The notes below the pieces were generated by a model. The model worked only from the letters and a program-made list of their open reading frames with translations. It searched no databases and was not told where the DNA came from. The position numbers and the translations under genes are program-made. This document shows positions 17,012 to 25,465 of a stretch of 64,000 bases of DNA, one piece after another; the first letter of the stretch is position 1; each line of letters starts with the position of its first letter. The stretch is from Evansella alkalicola (GTDB lineage Bacteria; Bacillota; Bacilli; Bacillales; Salisediminibacteriaceae): assembly GCF_019042735.1 (NCBI RefSeq), contig NZ_JAHQCR010000086.1, positions 23,681-87,680 on the forward strand, written 5' to 3'.

Positions 17012-17581
17012 TTAAAGTTCACTATTTTCCATTGCCTCAAGAAGCTTTTTCTTTTTTACTTCCCGTTCTAGATCATTTAGAAACTTTTCTAAACGTATTT
17101 GGAATTGTTCATCTAATTGCAAATCAGAATTCGTATCCTTTTTACTGATTGCAAATTGTTGGGGAATAACAAGACCATGGAGATTTCGAAAAACTAGTCG
17201 GAGATGGTTTACAGTATTCGTACCTGACTTCACTCCGCCTGTCGTTGTTACTAAGCCGATAGGGGTGTTTTGAAATTCTTCAAACCCTAAAAAATCAAGG
17301 AAGTTTTTTAAGGCACCTGTATATGAACCATGATATTCTGGGGAACCAACAATTACTCCGTCTGCATTTTTAAGATCTTGAGATACCTTCTCCAGTTGAT
17401 TTGGGGTATCAAGGTCAGGAGCGAAAATAGGTAGTTGCAAATCTCTAACATTTAATATTTTGGCCGCAGAACCATTTTCATTAAGTTGTACTGCCATTTT
17501 ATCTAACAGCTTTTTAGTGAAGGATTCACGATTCATACTCCCATTAATTAAAATAATGGAATGCTTCGTATTTCCTATCAT
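17012..17581 (-). CDS. NAD(P)H-dependent FMN reductase (azoreductase-like)
   Basis: A 189-residue flavodoxin-fold reductase (NADPH-dependent FMN reductase family, similar to B. subtilis YhdA/azobenzene reductase). The FMN phosphate loop ILINGSMNRESFTKKLL is at the N-terminus. The signature GVIVGSPEYHGSYTGALKNF (about 75-94) and VTTTGGVKSGTNTVNHLR follow. It is soluble and probably tetrameric, using FMN to reduce quinones or azo compounds; the physiological substrate is unknown. ATG 17581 is set by TGGAGG upstream; the longer frame to 17635 has no site. It is divergent from csaA, and has its own terminator. Confidence 0.87.
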   Translation of the reverse strand: MIGNTKHSIILINGSMNRESFTKKLLDKMAVQLNENGSAAKILNVRDLQLPIFAPDLDTPNQLEKVSQDLKNADGVIVGSPEYHGSYTGALKNFLDFLGFEEFQNTPIGLVTTTGGVKSGTNTVNHLRLVFRNLHGLVIPQQFAISKKDTNSDLQLDEQFQIRLEKFLNDLEREVKKKKLLEAMENSEL

Positions 17582-17733
17582 AATAAACGTCCTCCATTTT
17601 ATAAAAAATCTAGTTGTTACATGATTAAAAACCATTGATAATTATATCATATATAAGTAACCTGAATAAAAGTGACGGATTTTTTGTACATTATGACACA
17701 ATTTAGTAAATTACTAGTTAAGAGGTGATAATG

Positions 17734-18066
17734 ATGGCAACCATTGAAGATTTTTCAAAGCTTGATATTAGAGTTGGAACAGTAATGGAGGCAGAATCCT
17801 TTCCTGAAGCTAGAGTCCCTGCAATTAAATTAAAAATTGACTTTGGGGAAGAGGTGGGGCTAAAGCAAACTAGTGCACAAATAACAAAACGTTATGACCC
17901 CAGTGGCTTAATTGGACGGCAAGTAGTTGCAGTTGTGAATTTCCCACCAATTCGAATTGCCGGCTTTAAGTCAGAAGTACTTGTGCTTGGAGGAGTACCA
18001 GGACAGGGAGATGTCGTATTGTTAAACCTTGATGAGAAGGTCCCAAATGGAACGAAAATTGGTTAA
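17734..18066 (+). CDS. csaA: CsaA chaperone-like, tRNA-binding-domain protein
   Basis: A 110-residue protein consisting of one tRNA-binding (EMAP II/Trbp111-like) OB fold. LDIRVGTVMEAESFPEAR at the start, KQTSAQITKRY, and VNFPPIRIAGFKSEVLVLGG match CsaA along its full length. It forms a homodimer and is described as an export-related chaperone that can also bind tRNA; its exact job is unresolved. Two adjacent ATGs (17731, 17734) follow AAGAGGTG; 17734 gives the best spacing and the usual MATIEDF N-terminus. It is monocistronic with a strong terminator. Confidence 0.93.
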   Translation: MATIEDFSKLDIRVGTVMEAESFPEARVPAIKLKIDFGEEVGLKQTSAQITKRYDPSGLIGRQVVAVVNFPPIRIAGFKSEVLVLGGVPGQGDVVLLNLDEKVPNGTKIG

Positions 18067-18069
18067 ACG

Positions 18070-18119
18070 AAAGCGTGGATGTGAGAAGTAGCTATTTCTC
18101 TGTCCACGCTTTTGTTTTT
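18070..18119. terminator. Terminator of csaA (bidirectional)
   Basis: AAAGCGTGGA pairs with TCCACGCTTT across a ~24-base loop, then TGTTTTTG. It lies between convergent genes. Confidence 0.8.
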
Positions 18120-18128
18120 GTATTTGAT

Positions 18129-19016
18129 TTACATACTTATTTTAAACATACTTGAATCAGCTAATTCATCATCTAAATAGACTTCCACTAAATATTCTCC
18201 AACTGAGGTCATGGGGTTACTCGCATTAATAAGATCAAGTGTTACTTTATCAGATGTGAAAAATGGATATTTCCTTTCTCTAATTTGCTCCCATTCCCCT
18301 GTATTAGTGTCGTTATAATAAAGAATTATTTTGAACTCTTTATCTCCAACAGGTTCATCACCGTGATACAATAGCATTATTTCAAAGTGAACATACTTCT
18401 CAAATATAGGCATCTCAGATTGGTTGGAAGAAGTATATGCACCTGCTTCTTCTTCATAAATGTGAATGCCATGCTGGGTAGGAGTTAACTCCCATAAATA
18501 GATCCAATGTAATGGTAGTAAGAGTAATAAGTAAAGAAGTACAGGTCCAATGATTCCGCTAATTATTGATCTTCCAGATTTGTTGAATAGTGGTGCCTTG
18601 TACTTGTTGGCTTCTGCATTTCGATTAACGTAGAGATAAACGCTTCTTCCATACATAGCATTTCCTTTTATACCAAAAAAGATGGCATTGATAACAGCTG
18701 CAGAGATATACCAAAAAGGAAGACGATCTATAGGTAAAGAGGTATAATTAAGGAAGATGGGTGTTATTGTGTGCAATATTGCTGCAACTAGATAAAGGGA
18801 AAAGTATAGGACTAACCATGAATACAAATGGCGAGAAGCAAGCCAAAACGGCGCTAATATAAATGCAGACCAATTCCAACCAGAATTAGACAATGGTCGA
18901 TGATGTTTTTGCCATCGTTCTAAATAATAATTGCTGTTCGTTTGTATTTTTTGATTACAGTCATTAATAAAGTTCTCATCATGACGTACAAGCTGAGAGA
19001 ATTGCTCGTTATTCAC
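18129..19016 (-). CDS. DUF2628-like membrane protein
   Basis: About 295 residues. The N-terminal half contains the DUF2628 pattern: WNWSAFILAPFWLASRHLYS followed by a hydrophobic helix, then GIKGNAMYGRSVYLYVNR. A third strong helix lies at about 157-175 (ISGIIGPVLLYLLLLL). The C-terminal ~120 residues are soluble and beta-rich (YHGDEPVGDKEFKIILYYND, VGEYLVEVYLDDE), probably an extracytoplasmic domain not usual for the basic DUF2628 family. GTG 19016 is preferred to GTG 19025 because AGGTG lies just upstream of it. The function is unknown. It is divergent from a lipoprotein gene. Confidence 0.65.
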   Translation of the reverse strand: MNNEQFSQLVRHDENFINDCNQKIQTNSNYYLERWQKHHRPLSNSGWNWSAFILAPFWLASRHLYSWLVLYFSLYLVAAILHTITPIFLNYTSLPIDRLPFWYISAAVINAIFFGIKGNAMYGRSVYLYVNRNAEANKYKAPLFNKSGRSIISGIIGPVLLYLLLLLPLHWIYLWELTPTQHGIHIYEEEAGAYTSSNQSEMPIFEKYVHFEIMLLYHGDEPVGDKEFKIILYYNDTNTGEWEQIRERKYPFFTSDKVTLDLINASNPMTSVGEYLVEVYLDDELADSSMFKISM

Positions 19017-19079
19017 GTTATACACCTGCCATTCCGTATTTGTAAATTTTAATCAAACGTTTATTTAGGAGTGAGTCAT

Positions 19080-19712
19080 TTGAATAGATTTTCTTTATTT
19101 TCACGAATAAAGCTTACCATCCTTTTCTTGATAATAGTTAGTTTTACATTTGCTTGTCAATCAGAAGGGGCTGTTGAACCGGACGAAGTAGTTGCGGAAT
19201 ACATACATACCGATTTTAGTTATTCTCCTTTCCAATATCCAGAGGACTGGGAGTTAGTTGCTGTCTCATCAGATGTACAACTCCTTTACCAGGACTGGGA
19301 CGAGCCTGAGAAGCATCGTTATGCAGACGTTCCGTATAGATATGGTTTTACATTTGGGGAAAAAGCGGAAGAAAATGTAGTCACAGAAGAGGAATTAGAG
19401 ACATTTAATGAAGATAAAGCTTTAATGGGAGAAACGACTAGGCAGCACTATTACCATACTTATTATCAACACTATGGCAATCTTCATTTGAGTAAAAATG
19501 GTTTTATACGTCTTGTCTCCCAGCATGAAACAGGCGAAGAATGGGTTATTAATGGGGAAGAATTTCGAGTATTACGTGATGGAAATGAGTGGGTTGTTAA
19601 TTGGTTTAAAAACGGCACGTACTATGATTTAATCGTTCTTGGAGAAGCTGGAATTAGCGATGAAGAAAACTTTGAGGAATTACTTGAATTTATGTTTTTG
19701 CAAGGATTATAA
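19080..19712 (+). CDS. Putative lipoprotein of unknown function
   Basis: About 210 residues from TTG 19080, which has TTAGGAGTG seven bases upstream; the in-frame GTG at 19071 is part of that site. The N-terminus is a signal peptide (ILFLIIVSFTFACQSEG) with a Cys in a lipobox-like FAC, followed by an acidic linker. The mature part is rich in Tyr, Trp and acidic residues (YQDWDEPEKHRYADVPYRYG, HYYHTYYQHYG), with no family I recognise. It is likely tethered to the outer face of the membrane. It is divergent from the DUF2628 gene and followed by the argS T-box promoter. Confidence 0.7.
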   Translation: MNRFSLFSRIKLTILFLIIVSFTFACQSEGAVEPDEVVAEYIHTDFSYSPFQYPEDWELVAVSSDVQLLYQDWDEPEKHRYADVPYRYGFTFGEKAEENVVTEEELETFNEDKALMGETTRQHYYHTYYQHYGNLHLSKNGFIRLVSQHETGEEWVINGEEFRVLRDGNEWVVNWFKNGTYYDLIVLGEAGISDEENFEELLEFMFLQGL

Positions 19713-19721
19713 AATTTGCAC

Positions 19722-19750
19722 TTGATTTTGTAATAAGTATCCATTATGAT
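19722..19750 (+). promoter_or_regulatory. Sigma-A promoter of argS leader
   Basis: TTGATT (19722-19727), a 17-bp spacer and TATGAT (19745-19750), about 10 bp before the T-box RNA. Confidence 0.65.
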
Positions 19751-19761
19751 AACTTTCAATA

Positions 19762-19998
19762 ACTTAGATCGATGAGGAAGAGAGTACGTACGTTGAGTCC
19801 TCCCAGCGAGTCGGGAATGGTGAGAGCCCGATAGAAGGCAACATACGGAAGCGCACTTCTGAGATGTTTACTCGAACTTGTAGAACGAAAGTAGAGTGAA
19901 AACCGGTTGACGCCGTTATCTGTCAGGAAAGTGGTTTTTCAAACAGAGTGGTACCGCGGGATAAGCTCGTCTCTATATTAGAGGCGGGCTTTTGTGTA
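19762..19998 (+). ncRNA. T-box riboswitch controlling argS
   Basis: Directly upstream of argS. The AGTA box (19783-19786) marks the 5' side of the specifier loop. CGC at 19852-19854, followed by A, is a plausible arginine specifier codon on the 3' side, flanked by arms that pair AGGAAG with CTTCT. The T-box sequence AGTGGTACCGCGGG is at 19947-19960. The terminator GCTCGTCTC...GAGGCGGGC plus TTTTG ends at about 19995. Uncharged tRNA-Arg would pair with the specifier and T-box and favour antitermination. Confidence 0.95.
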
Positions 19999-20028
19999 TT
20001 TTTAAACTATATAAAGTAGGTGAATAAC

Positions 20029-21720
20029 ATGAGGTTTGATGAAATAGCAGTGGACGCCCTAGAGGCTCACGTCAAAAATGTTTTAACCAAAGAAGAGATA
20101 ACAAGGCTTATTGAAACACCAAAGCACGCTGAACATGGGGATATAGCATTTCCTTGTTTTCAGTTGGCCAAAACATACCGCAAGTCTCCACAGCAAATTG
20201 CAAAGGAGCTTTCTGAGGTGTGTGAACATCCTTTCATAGAAAAATTTGAAGCCAATGGTCCTTACCTAAATGCATTTCTTAAGAGAAAGTTGATCAGTAA
20301 ACAATTGATAGAAAAGGTTACTCAGTTAAGTGATCATTATGGAAGTGCAATTGATGGCATTGGGGCGCGTGTTGTAATTGATTTCTCATCACCAAATATA
20401 GCAAAGCCCTTCTCAATGGGGCACTTACGATCAACCGTGATTGGGAATTCCCTTGCATTACTTGCTGAAAAAAATGGCTGCGAGCCAGTAAAAATTAATC
20501 ATCTTGGCGACTGGGGAACCCAATTTGGAAAACTAATTGCTGCTTATAAACATTGGGGAAATGAGGCTGAGGTTAAGGAGAATCCAATTCCGACCCTTTT
20601 GAAGCTATATGTGAAGTTTCATAAAGAGAGTGAAGAAAACCCTCAGTTAAGTATTGAAGGGAGAGGTTGGTTTAAAAAGTTAGAGGGTGGAGATTTAGAA
20701 GCCGAGTCCTTATGGAAGTGGTTCAAAGATGAGTCTTTAAAAGAATTTGAAAAGGTATATCAAATGCTTGGAATATCCTTTGATAAAGTACAAGGAGAAA
20801 GTTTTTACAACGATAAAATGGAAGAGGTAGTGAAGGAATTATCGGAAAAGGGTCTCCTTCATGAGTCAGAAGGAGCGAGGGTTGTTAACTTAGGGGAAGA
20901 TCAACCACCTTGTCTAATAGAGAAAACAGATGGAACAACACTCTATGCCACTCGCGATTTAGCTGCAGCGATTTACCGTTACAAAACTTATGATTTTCAA
21001 CAATGTCTCTATGTTGTGGGTGGAGAGCAACAGCTTCACTTTGAACAGATCTTTCAAGTGTTGGGCATGATGGGCTATGATTGGAATAAGAAAATGACTC
21101 ATGTTCCATTTGGACTTATCTTAAAGGACGGCAAGAAAATGTCCACTAGAAAAGGTAAGGTTGTCCTACTAGAGGAAGTACTACAAAATGCAATTGATAA
21201 AGCGAAAGATAATATGATGGAGAAAAATCCTGAGCTGAAAAATCTAGAGGACGTGGCTAAACAAGTTGGTGTTGGAGCGGTCATTTTCCACGATTTAAAG
21301 AATGAGCGATTGGGAAGCGTGGAGTTTGACTTAGAACAAATGCTTAAATTTGAGGGGGATACTGGTCCATATGTCCAATATACGAATGCTCGGTGTCAGA
21401 CAATCTTGACGAAAGCGGAAAGAAAAGGGCATATGGATAAAGTTAGTGGTTTAGAAGATCCCTATTCATGGGAAGTTGTGAAGCTGTTAGAACGATTCCC
21501 AACAGAAGTTAAAAGAGCGTTTGATCTATACGAACCTTCTGTGATTGCAAAATATTTGTTGAAGCTATCCCAAGCAGTTAACACCTATTACGGTAATGTG
21601 AAAATTCTTCAAGGCGATGCTGGGGAAAAAGATAATAAACTTGCTTTATTAAAGTCAGTCACTATTGTTTTGCAAGAAGGATTGAGATTATTAGGAATAA
21701 AGGCTCCTAAAAAAATGTAG
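20029..21720 (+). CDS. argS: Arginyl-tRNA synthetase
   Basis: A 563-residue class I aminoacyl-tRNA synthetase that charges tRNA-Arg with arginine in the cytosol. Visible elements are the N-terminal Add1 domain, the HIGH region SSPNIAKPFSMGHLRSTVIG (GHLRS), catalytic-core NHLGDWGTQFGKLI, the KMSKS-equivalent GKKMSTRKGK, and the DALR anticodon-binding domain with FEGDTGPYVQYTNAR near its start. The length is normal. ATG 20029 is chosen because AGGTG lies seven bases before it; the GTG at 20020 is inside that site. It is expressed from its own promoter through the T-box. Confidence 0.97.
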   Translation: MRFDEIAVDALEAHVKNVLTKEEITRLIETPKHAEHGDIAFPCFQLAKTYRKSPQQIAKELSEVCEHPFIEKFEANGPYLNAFLKRKLISKQLIEKVTQLSDHYGSAIDGIGARVVIDFSSPNIAKPFSMGHLRSTVIGNSLALLAEKNGCEPVKINHLGDWGTQFGKLIAAYKHWGNEAEVKENPIPTLLKLYVKFHKESEENPQLSIEGRGWFKKLEGGDLEAESLWKWFKDESLKEFEKVYQMLGISFDKVQGESFYNDKMEEVVKELSEKGLLHESEGARVVNLGEDQPPCLIEKTDGTTLYATRDLAAAIYRYKTYDFQQCLYVVGGEQQLHFEQIFQVLGMMGYDWNKKMTHVPFGLILKDGKKMSTRKGKVVLLEEVLQNAIDKAKDNMMEKNPELKNLEDVAKQVGVGAVIFHDLKNERLGSVEFDLEQMLKFEGDTGPYVQYTNARCQTILTKAERKGHMDKVSGLEDPYSWEVVKLLERFPTEVKRAFDLYEPSVIAKYLLKLSQAVNTYYGNVKILQGDAGEKDNKLALLKSVTIVLQEGLRLLGIKAPKKM

Positions 21721-21730
21721 GTTCATAAGG

Positions 21731-21770
21731 AGGGGGCAAGTCACTTATTCAAAAAGTGTTGCCCCTATCT
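21731..21770. terminator. Hairpin between argS and the convergent membrane gene
   Basis: AGGGGGCAAgtCACTT pairs with AAGTGttGCCCCT. The stem is strong but the T-run is poor on both strands, so termination is uncertain. Confidence 0.5.
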
Positions 21771-21777
21771 ATTAATC

Positions 21778-22314
21778 TCACATATGATGTCCGCCAATAT
21801 TTTCTTGTCCCTGGAATGGAGGATACCAAACAAAGAGGACAGCAATACAGATTAAATAAAGTAGGGTTAAAATGTGAAGGAATATCCACTTCTTTTTTCC
21901 GGACTTCTCATTGTTTTTCCAAAAATGAATACTCCAAAAACCACCTAATCCAGACAGGAGTAAAAAGAATAATAGAATAATCCTTATTTCAGCAATGGAT
22001 AACATTTCAGCAGTCATGGCCCCCATCAATCCAGCCATTGCTCCAGTAAAAACGCCTTCGACTGTAGCTAAAGGTCCATGTGGTATGCCAATGAATAAAC
22101 CGAAAAATACTGATATGAAGATGCTAAGGACGATGGAAGAGAAAAACACTCCTTGAAACAATCCACCTACATAAATACCGACTGTAAAACAAATAAGCAT
22201 GGATGCTCCCATAGCTAGCATCATTTTTTCCATACGTGTCCTTTCTGACTTTCCTTGTACACCAATATGATAGAGAAGTAAGGGGATGATGATAAACCCT
22301 GTGTATAAAAGCAT
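21778..22314 (-). CDS. Multi-spanning membrane protein of unknown function
   Basis: 178 residues with about five hydrophobic helices (about 2-16, 30-50, 55-75, 85-105, 108-125, 140-160). The loop between helices 3 and 4 reads FIGIPHGPLATVEGVFTGAM and is likely the conserved core. The following segment is rich in Gly and Met (GAMAGLMGAMTAEML). The short C-terminus ends in GGHHM, which might bind metal, but that is a guess. GGGAGTG precedes the ATG. Convergent with argS. I do not recognise the family. Confidence 0.65.
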   Translation of the reverse strand: MLLYTGFIIIPLLLYHIGVQGKSERTRMEKMMLAMGASMLICFTVGIYVGGLFQGVFFSSIVLSIFISVFFGLFIGIPHGPLATVEGVFTGAMAGLMGAMTAEMLSIAEIRIILLFFLLLSGLGGFWSIHFWKNNEKSGKKKWIFLHILTLLYLICIAVLFVWYPPFQGQENIGGHHM

Positions 22315-22480
22315 AGATGGTCACTCCCATTTATAGGTAATTAATGAATGAAAGACAAGCATTTAATATATATGTATTCAGTAACTTTGATAATAGAAGG
22401 AGTGGGGACATTTTCCATTGCAAGCGTGATAAAATAGGAATAGGTAATCGTAAAAGAGATTAGCAGAGGTGGGGTGCCAG

Positions 22481-22855
22481 ATGGTATACGTTGAAATAGA
22501 TCAAATTAGAAAACGATTTGTTGTACATGAAAATGAGACTTGTCAAAAAGTAACCAAATCGAGAATAGTTTCAAAGAAATATAGAGACATTCAGCGTGCG
22601 AAGTTTGCTTACTTAAATGAATACTGCGACTATACTCTCATCCACCACTGTCAAAGTGCCAAAGTGCGAAATGTAGCTAGCAACGGTGCTAGTGATGCTC
22701 CTTTTAATGATTACATTCGTTTCCATCAGAATGTTTATGGCCCTATTGGGAAGCGAGTTAATATCTCTGCTTTACCAAAGTGGATTCGTATATTTTTTTA
22801 TTTTGTAATGTCAGTAATTATCATAGGTACTATAATTATATTAATCTATTCATAA
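22481..22855 (+). CDS. Unknown basic protein with C-terminal membrane anchor
   Basis: 124 residues from ATG 22481, set by AGAGGTGGGG at 22465-22474. The N-terminal ~90 residues are soluble, strongly basic, and hold three Cys residues (ETCQKV, EYCDYT, HHCQSA) plus adjacent His residues. A single C-terminal TM (about 104-122, FYFVMSVIIIGTIIILIYS) suggests a tail-anchored topology with the basic domain in the cytoplasm. I do not recognise a family. It lies alone between divergent and convergent neighbours and ends at a shared terminator. Confidence 0.6.
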   Translation: MVYVEIDQIRKRFVVHENETCQKVTKSRIVSKKYRDIQRAKFAYLNEYCDYTLIHHCQSAKVRNVASNGASDAPFNDYIRFHQNVYGPIGKRVNISALPKWIRIFFYFVMSVIIIGTIIILIYS

Positions 22856-22870
22856 TGTATTTTTGTTGAT

Positions 22871-22937
22871 AATAAAAAGCTTACTGCAATTTAGTGTTTT
22901 CATTAAATGATTTGCAGTAAGCTTATTATTATTTTTT
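22871..22937. terminator. Bidirectional terminator
   Basis: AAGCTTACTGCAA pairs with TTGCAGTAAGCTT, and AATAA/TTATT extend the stem. It overlaps the last bases of the flavin reductase gene. It serves the convergent genes on both sides. Confidence 0.8.
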
Positions 22938-23489
22938 GTCTAGAACAATTTCCTTTTTAGATGTAGAGCTATCTGCAATTAAGTATTTCGATTGCCCAAG
23001 GTAAAGTGGCAGCTGTAGCGCATTTAAGTTTGGAAGCATGCCATCAAATTTAGCTTCATCTTGATGGAATTTCTTAATGTTTCCAACAATCCAATCGTGA
23101 TCTCCATATGAATTAATATCTAGTACTTCACATTCATAAGCTACATATGCATCCACAAGTATAGGGGAGTTCGTAACTTCTCCTTTTTTCCAAGGAATGT
23201 CCATTTTCTCGAATTTATCGCCGTCAGAACCTGAAAATTTTCCAGAAGCTTCGATATAGTGTGCGTATTCTGCTGGGACAAAATTAATGGCAAACTCATT
23301 GCTGTTTTTGATTAGGTGGTGGGTAAATCGCTCTTTCGCAACTGCAACTCCATAGATCGGAGGATCATAGGAGATGTAGGAATGCCATCCAGCAGCCATA
23401 ATATTTTGGACATCTTTGTCCTTTGCAGTAACTAGAGCAATTAATCCAGGATAGCAATGTAAAACGGTTTGGTCTGTACTTTTTAACAT
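22929..23489 (-). CDS. Flavin reductase-like, FMN-binding split-barrel protein
   Basis: 186 residues of the flavin-reductase-like FMN-binding split barrel family. Markers: PGLIALVTAKDKDVQNIMAA near the N-terminus (usual P-V-x-L-V-T pattern for FMN binding), GVAVAKERFTHHLIKNSNEF, and the central FAINFVPAEYA. It likely binds FMN and acts as a flavin reductase or FMN-dependent oxidoreductase; the substrate is unknown. ATG 23489 has GGGAGAG just upstream, while the 22 extra codons to 23555 have none and are dissimilar to the family. Monocistronic. Confidence 0.82.
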   Translation of the reverse strand: MLKSTDQTVLHCYPGLIALVTAKDKDVQNIMAAGWHSYISYDPPIYGVAVAKERFTHHLIKNSNEFAINFVPAEYAHYIEASGKFSGSDGDKFEKMDIPWKKGEVTNSPILVDAYVAYECEVLDINSYGDHDWIVGNIKKFHQDEAKFDGMLPNLNALQLPLYLGQSKYLIADSSTSKKEIVLDKK

Positions 23490-23608
23490 GAATCTCTCCC
23501 TCTCTAATATACGTTCATAGAAACTAGTATAGACGAAATCGTAGTTTGTTCCCATATAATATAGAATTCTTCACAATCTTAACAAGATTTCACAGAAAAG
23601 GGCCACCA

Positions 23609-23725
23609 GATCGACGCTTGAACAGGTATGAAAAAGAGGAAAAACTAAATCTCATACCTGATCGACGCTTGATCAGGTACTAAAAAGAGGAAATCCCAAA
23701 TCTCATACCAGATCGACGGCTGATC
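23609..23725. repeat. 51-bp intergenic repeat family C, cluster 1
   Basis: Two full 51-bp units start GATCGACGC at 23609 and 23660, with a partial third at 23711. Each contains inverted arms: CAGGTATGA...TCATACC(T/A)G. The same family recurs at 44041-44190. The rest of the 23490-23794 gap has the palindrome-like GGTCCGAGTGGGTCC at about 23732-23746, and no gene. Confidence 0.75.
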
Positions 23726-23794
23726 TCATGTCGGTCCGAGTGGGTCCACTCTTTTCAGGTTGGTTGGGCTCCGGACATCTTTACATTTTTAGAT

Positions 23795-23831
23795 AAAAAA
23801 ATAGTCCGTGAACGAGATTGTCACGGACTAT
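23795..23831 (-). terminator. Terminator of the GerMN lipoprotein gene
   Basis: On the minus strand ATAGTCCGTGA pairs perfectly with TCACGGACTAT, followed by TTTTTTT. Confidence 0.9.
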
Positions 23832-23843
23832 CAAAATATATTA

Positions 23844-24527
23844 TTACTCTGCTGTTTTGAAATCGCTAGGATTTTTAGCTTGGAATGGTTCGGAGACATC
23901 CATATGCCCTAAGAAGCCATCAGGTACTTCTCCATCAATTAGAATTTGAGTTTTATTATATCCGAATTGATGGGCAAGCATTGTAATTTGATCAATTAGC
24001 ATTGCTTCACCACTAGAGCCTAAGTTGGCATCTAAGATATCCTCACTAAAAGATACTTTAGCTACATCTCCATCGAAGGTAATTGATTGGACCTTCGTTG
24101 TTTCTGGTACAAGACTTACTAAGTTTTCTTCTAAAGGACCAGCAATCCATAGTTCATATACTTGCATAGCTCCAGCTTCATCGGCTGTTACAGAAACGTC
24201 AGTAATAACACGATAAATGTCCATGACTTGATCATCTGAAAAATAGAATTCAACATTATTAACTTTGGCAACTTCCTCATCAGATTCTGTTACCTCTTCG
24301 TCAGCCAATTCACTACTATCTTCTGCACTGTCTTCTTGTGCTTCATCTGAAGATTCCTCAGATGCTTCATCAGCTTCATCTACTTCTGTTTCGTCTTGAT
24401 GATCTTCCACTATGCTATCTGTATCATCAGTACCACCAGTAGAATCATTACCTTCTCCTTGACCACAGGCAGCTAATACTAACAGGAGGCTTAATCCCAG
24501 TAGTAACAACCATGTTAACTTTTTCAT
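23844..24527 (-). CDS. GerMN-domain lipoprotein with acidic linker
   Basis: 227 residues. The signal peptide ends in a good lipobox (LLVLAACGQG, Cys at 21). Residues ~23-85 are a low-complexity linker dominated by Asp, Glu and Ser. The C-terminal ~120 residues form a GerMN domain (YELWIAGPLEENLVSLVPET, ITFDGDVAKVSFSEDI, IDQITMLAHQFGYNKTQILI). GerMN domains occur in spore-germination GerM and in envelope lipoproteins of Firmicutes; here only one copy is present, so it is not a full GerM. Likely surface-located; function unknown. The acidic linker fits a protein exposed to high salt or high pH. Confidence 0.82.
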   Translation of the reverse strand: MKKLTWLLLLGLSLLLVLAACGQGEGNDSTGGTDDTDSIVEDHQDETEVDEADEASEESSDEAQEDSAEDSSELADEEVTESDEEVAKVNNVEFYFSDDQVMDIYRVITDVSVTADEAGAMQVYELWIAGPLEENLVSLVPETTKVQSITFDGDVAKVSFSEDILDANLGSSGEAMLIDQITMLAHQFGYNKTQILIDGEVPDGFLGHMDVSEPFQAKNPSDFKTAE

Positions 24528-24751
24528 CTTAACCCCTTCTTTCTATAAGCTATATTTATTAGTTAGACGGTAAAATGTAGAATATGTTACAAGCATAGCA
24601 TAAAGTTTATATATGTAATATTTAATTTAATGAAAAATGTCGAAAGTCCTATTAATTTTGTGGTTAATCCTATTGATGAGTATCTATAAGAAGCCCGATA
24701 AGATTAAATTATGTTAAAGTTAAGATATCTTATTTTAAAGCTGGTGGGATC

Positions 24752-25414
24752 ATGGGGACAAAGGAGAAGAAAACGATCTTAGAAATCGTATACGAATCTA
24801 TTATGTTTGTCCTTGCTTTCATGGCAGTGGCAACCATTTGGTATGCAACACAATATGATTCAGTCATCGTTTGGGGGACTTGGGCTATATTTTTTGTGGA
24901 TTTCATCATTCGCTTTTTTACGGCAGAAAAGAAGTGGCATTTCATCAGATCTAATCCGTTTATGCTCATAGCAATTGTTCCACTAGACGCAGTATTTCAG
25001 TTGGCTAGAGTTGCTAGGTTGTTGCATTTTATGAGACTAAAAGTAATTACTCAGTACTATACTAAACCTTTAATACGAAAGTTAGAAAAACAGAAGTTTT
25101 CTTATGTTATTCCAGTAGGATTTCTCATCGTCTTTATATGTATACTTCCATTATACTTATTAGAGCCTGGCCTCGAGACGTATTTTGACGCATTTATTGG
25201 AGGAATGTTATCCCTTGTATTCTTTGGTTATACGGCTATAAATCCTCAAACAACAATAGGAACTGTCATTATTACTCTATTAACGATCGTAGGGGTTGTT
25301 ATGCATGGTGTAGTTATTAGTATTTTATTTAATACAATAACTAACTTTCCTTTTGTTAAAAAGTTATTATTGAAGATAAAAATGAAAAGTGAAAAACAGA
25401 ATCAGCAATTATAG
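24752..25414 (+). CDS. Potassium-channel-like membrane protein with non-canonical filter
   Basis: 220 residues resembling a voltage-gated-type K+ channel: four or so N-terminal helices, an S4-like basic segment (FQLARVARLLHFMRLKVI), a fifth helix, then a pore loop and last helix. The pore loop reads SLVFFGYTAINPQTTIGTVI, aligning with the usual TTVGYGD-x-x-P-x-T-x-x-G. The GYG triplet is replaced by GYT and the Asp by Ala. If this is a channel, its selectivity must differ, or it may have become a sensor or a non-conducting subunit. GGTGGG precedes the ATG. Confidence 0.65.
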   Translation: MGTKEKKTILEIVYESIMFVLAFMAVATIWYATQYDSVIVWGTWAIFFVDFIIRFFTAEKKWHFIRSNPFMLIAIVPLDAVFQLARVARLLHFMRLKVITQYYTKPLIRKLEKQKFSYVIPVGFLIVFICILPLYLLEPGLETYFDAFIGGMLSLVFFGYTAINPQTTIGTVIITLLTIVGVVMHGVVISILFNTITNFPFVKKLLLKIKMKSEKQNQQL

Positions 25415-25416
25415 AA

Positions 25417-25450
25417 AAAACCGTTGGGAACCTCAATCCCCAACGGTTTT
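25417..25450. terminator. Bidirectional terminator
   Basis: AAAACCGTTGGG pairs with CCCAACGGTTTT. It separates the convergent channel-like gene and opuAC. Confidence 0.88.
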
Positions 25451-25465
25451 ACTAAGCTTTACTAA

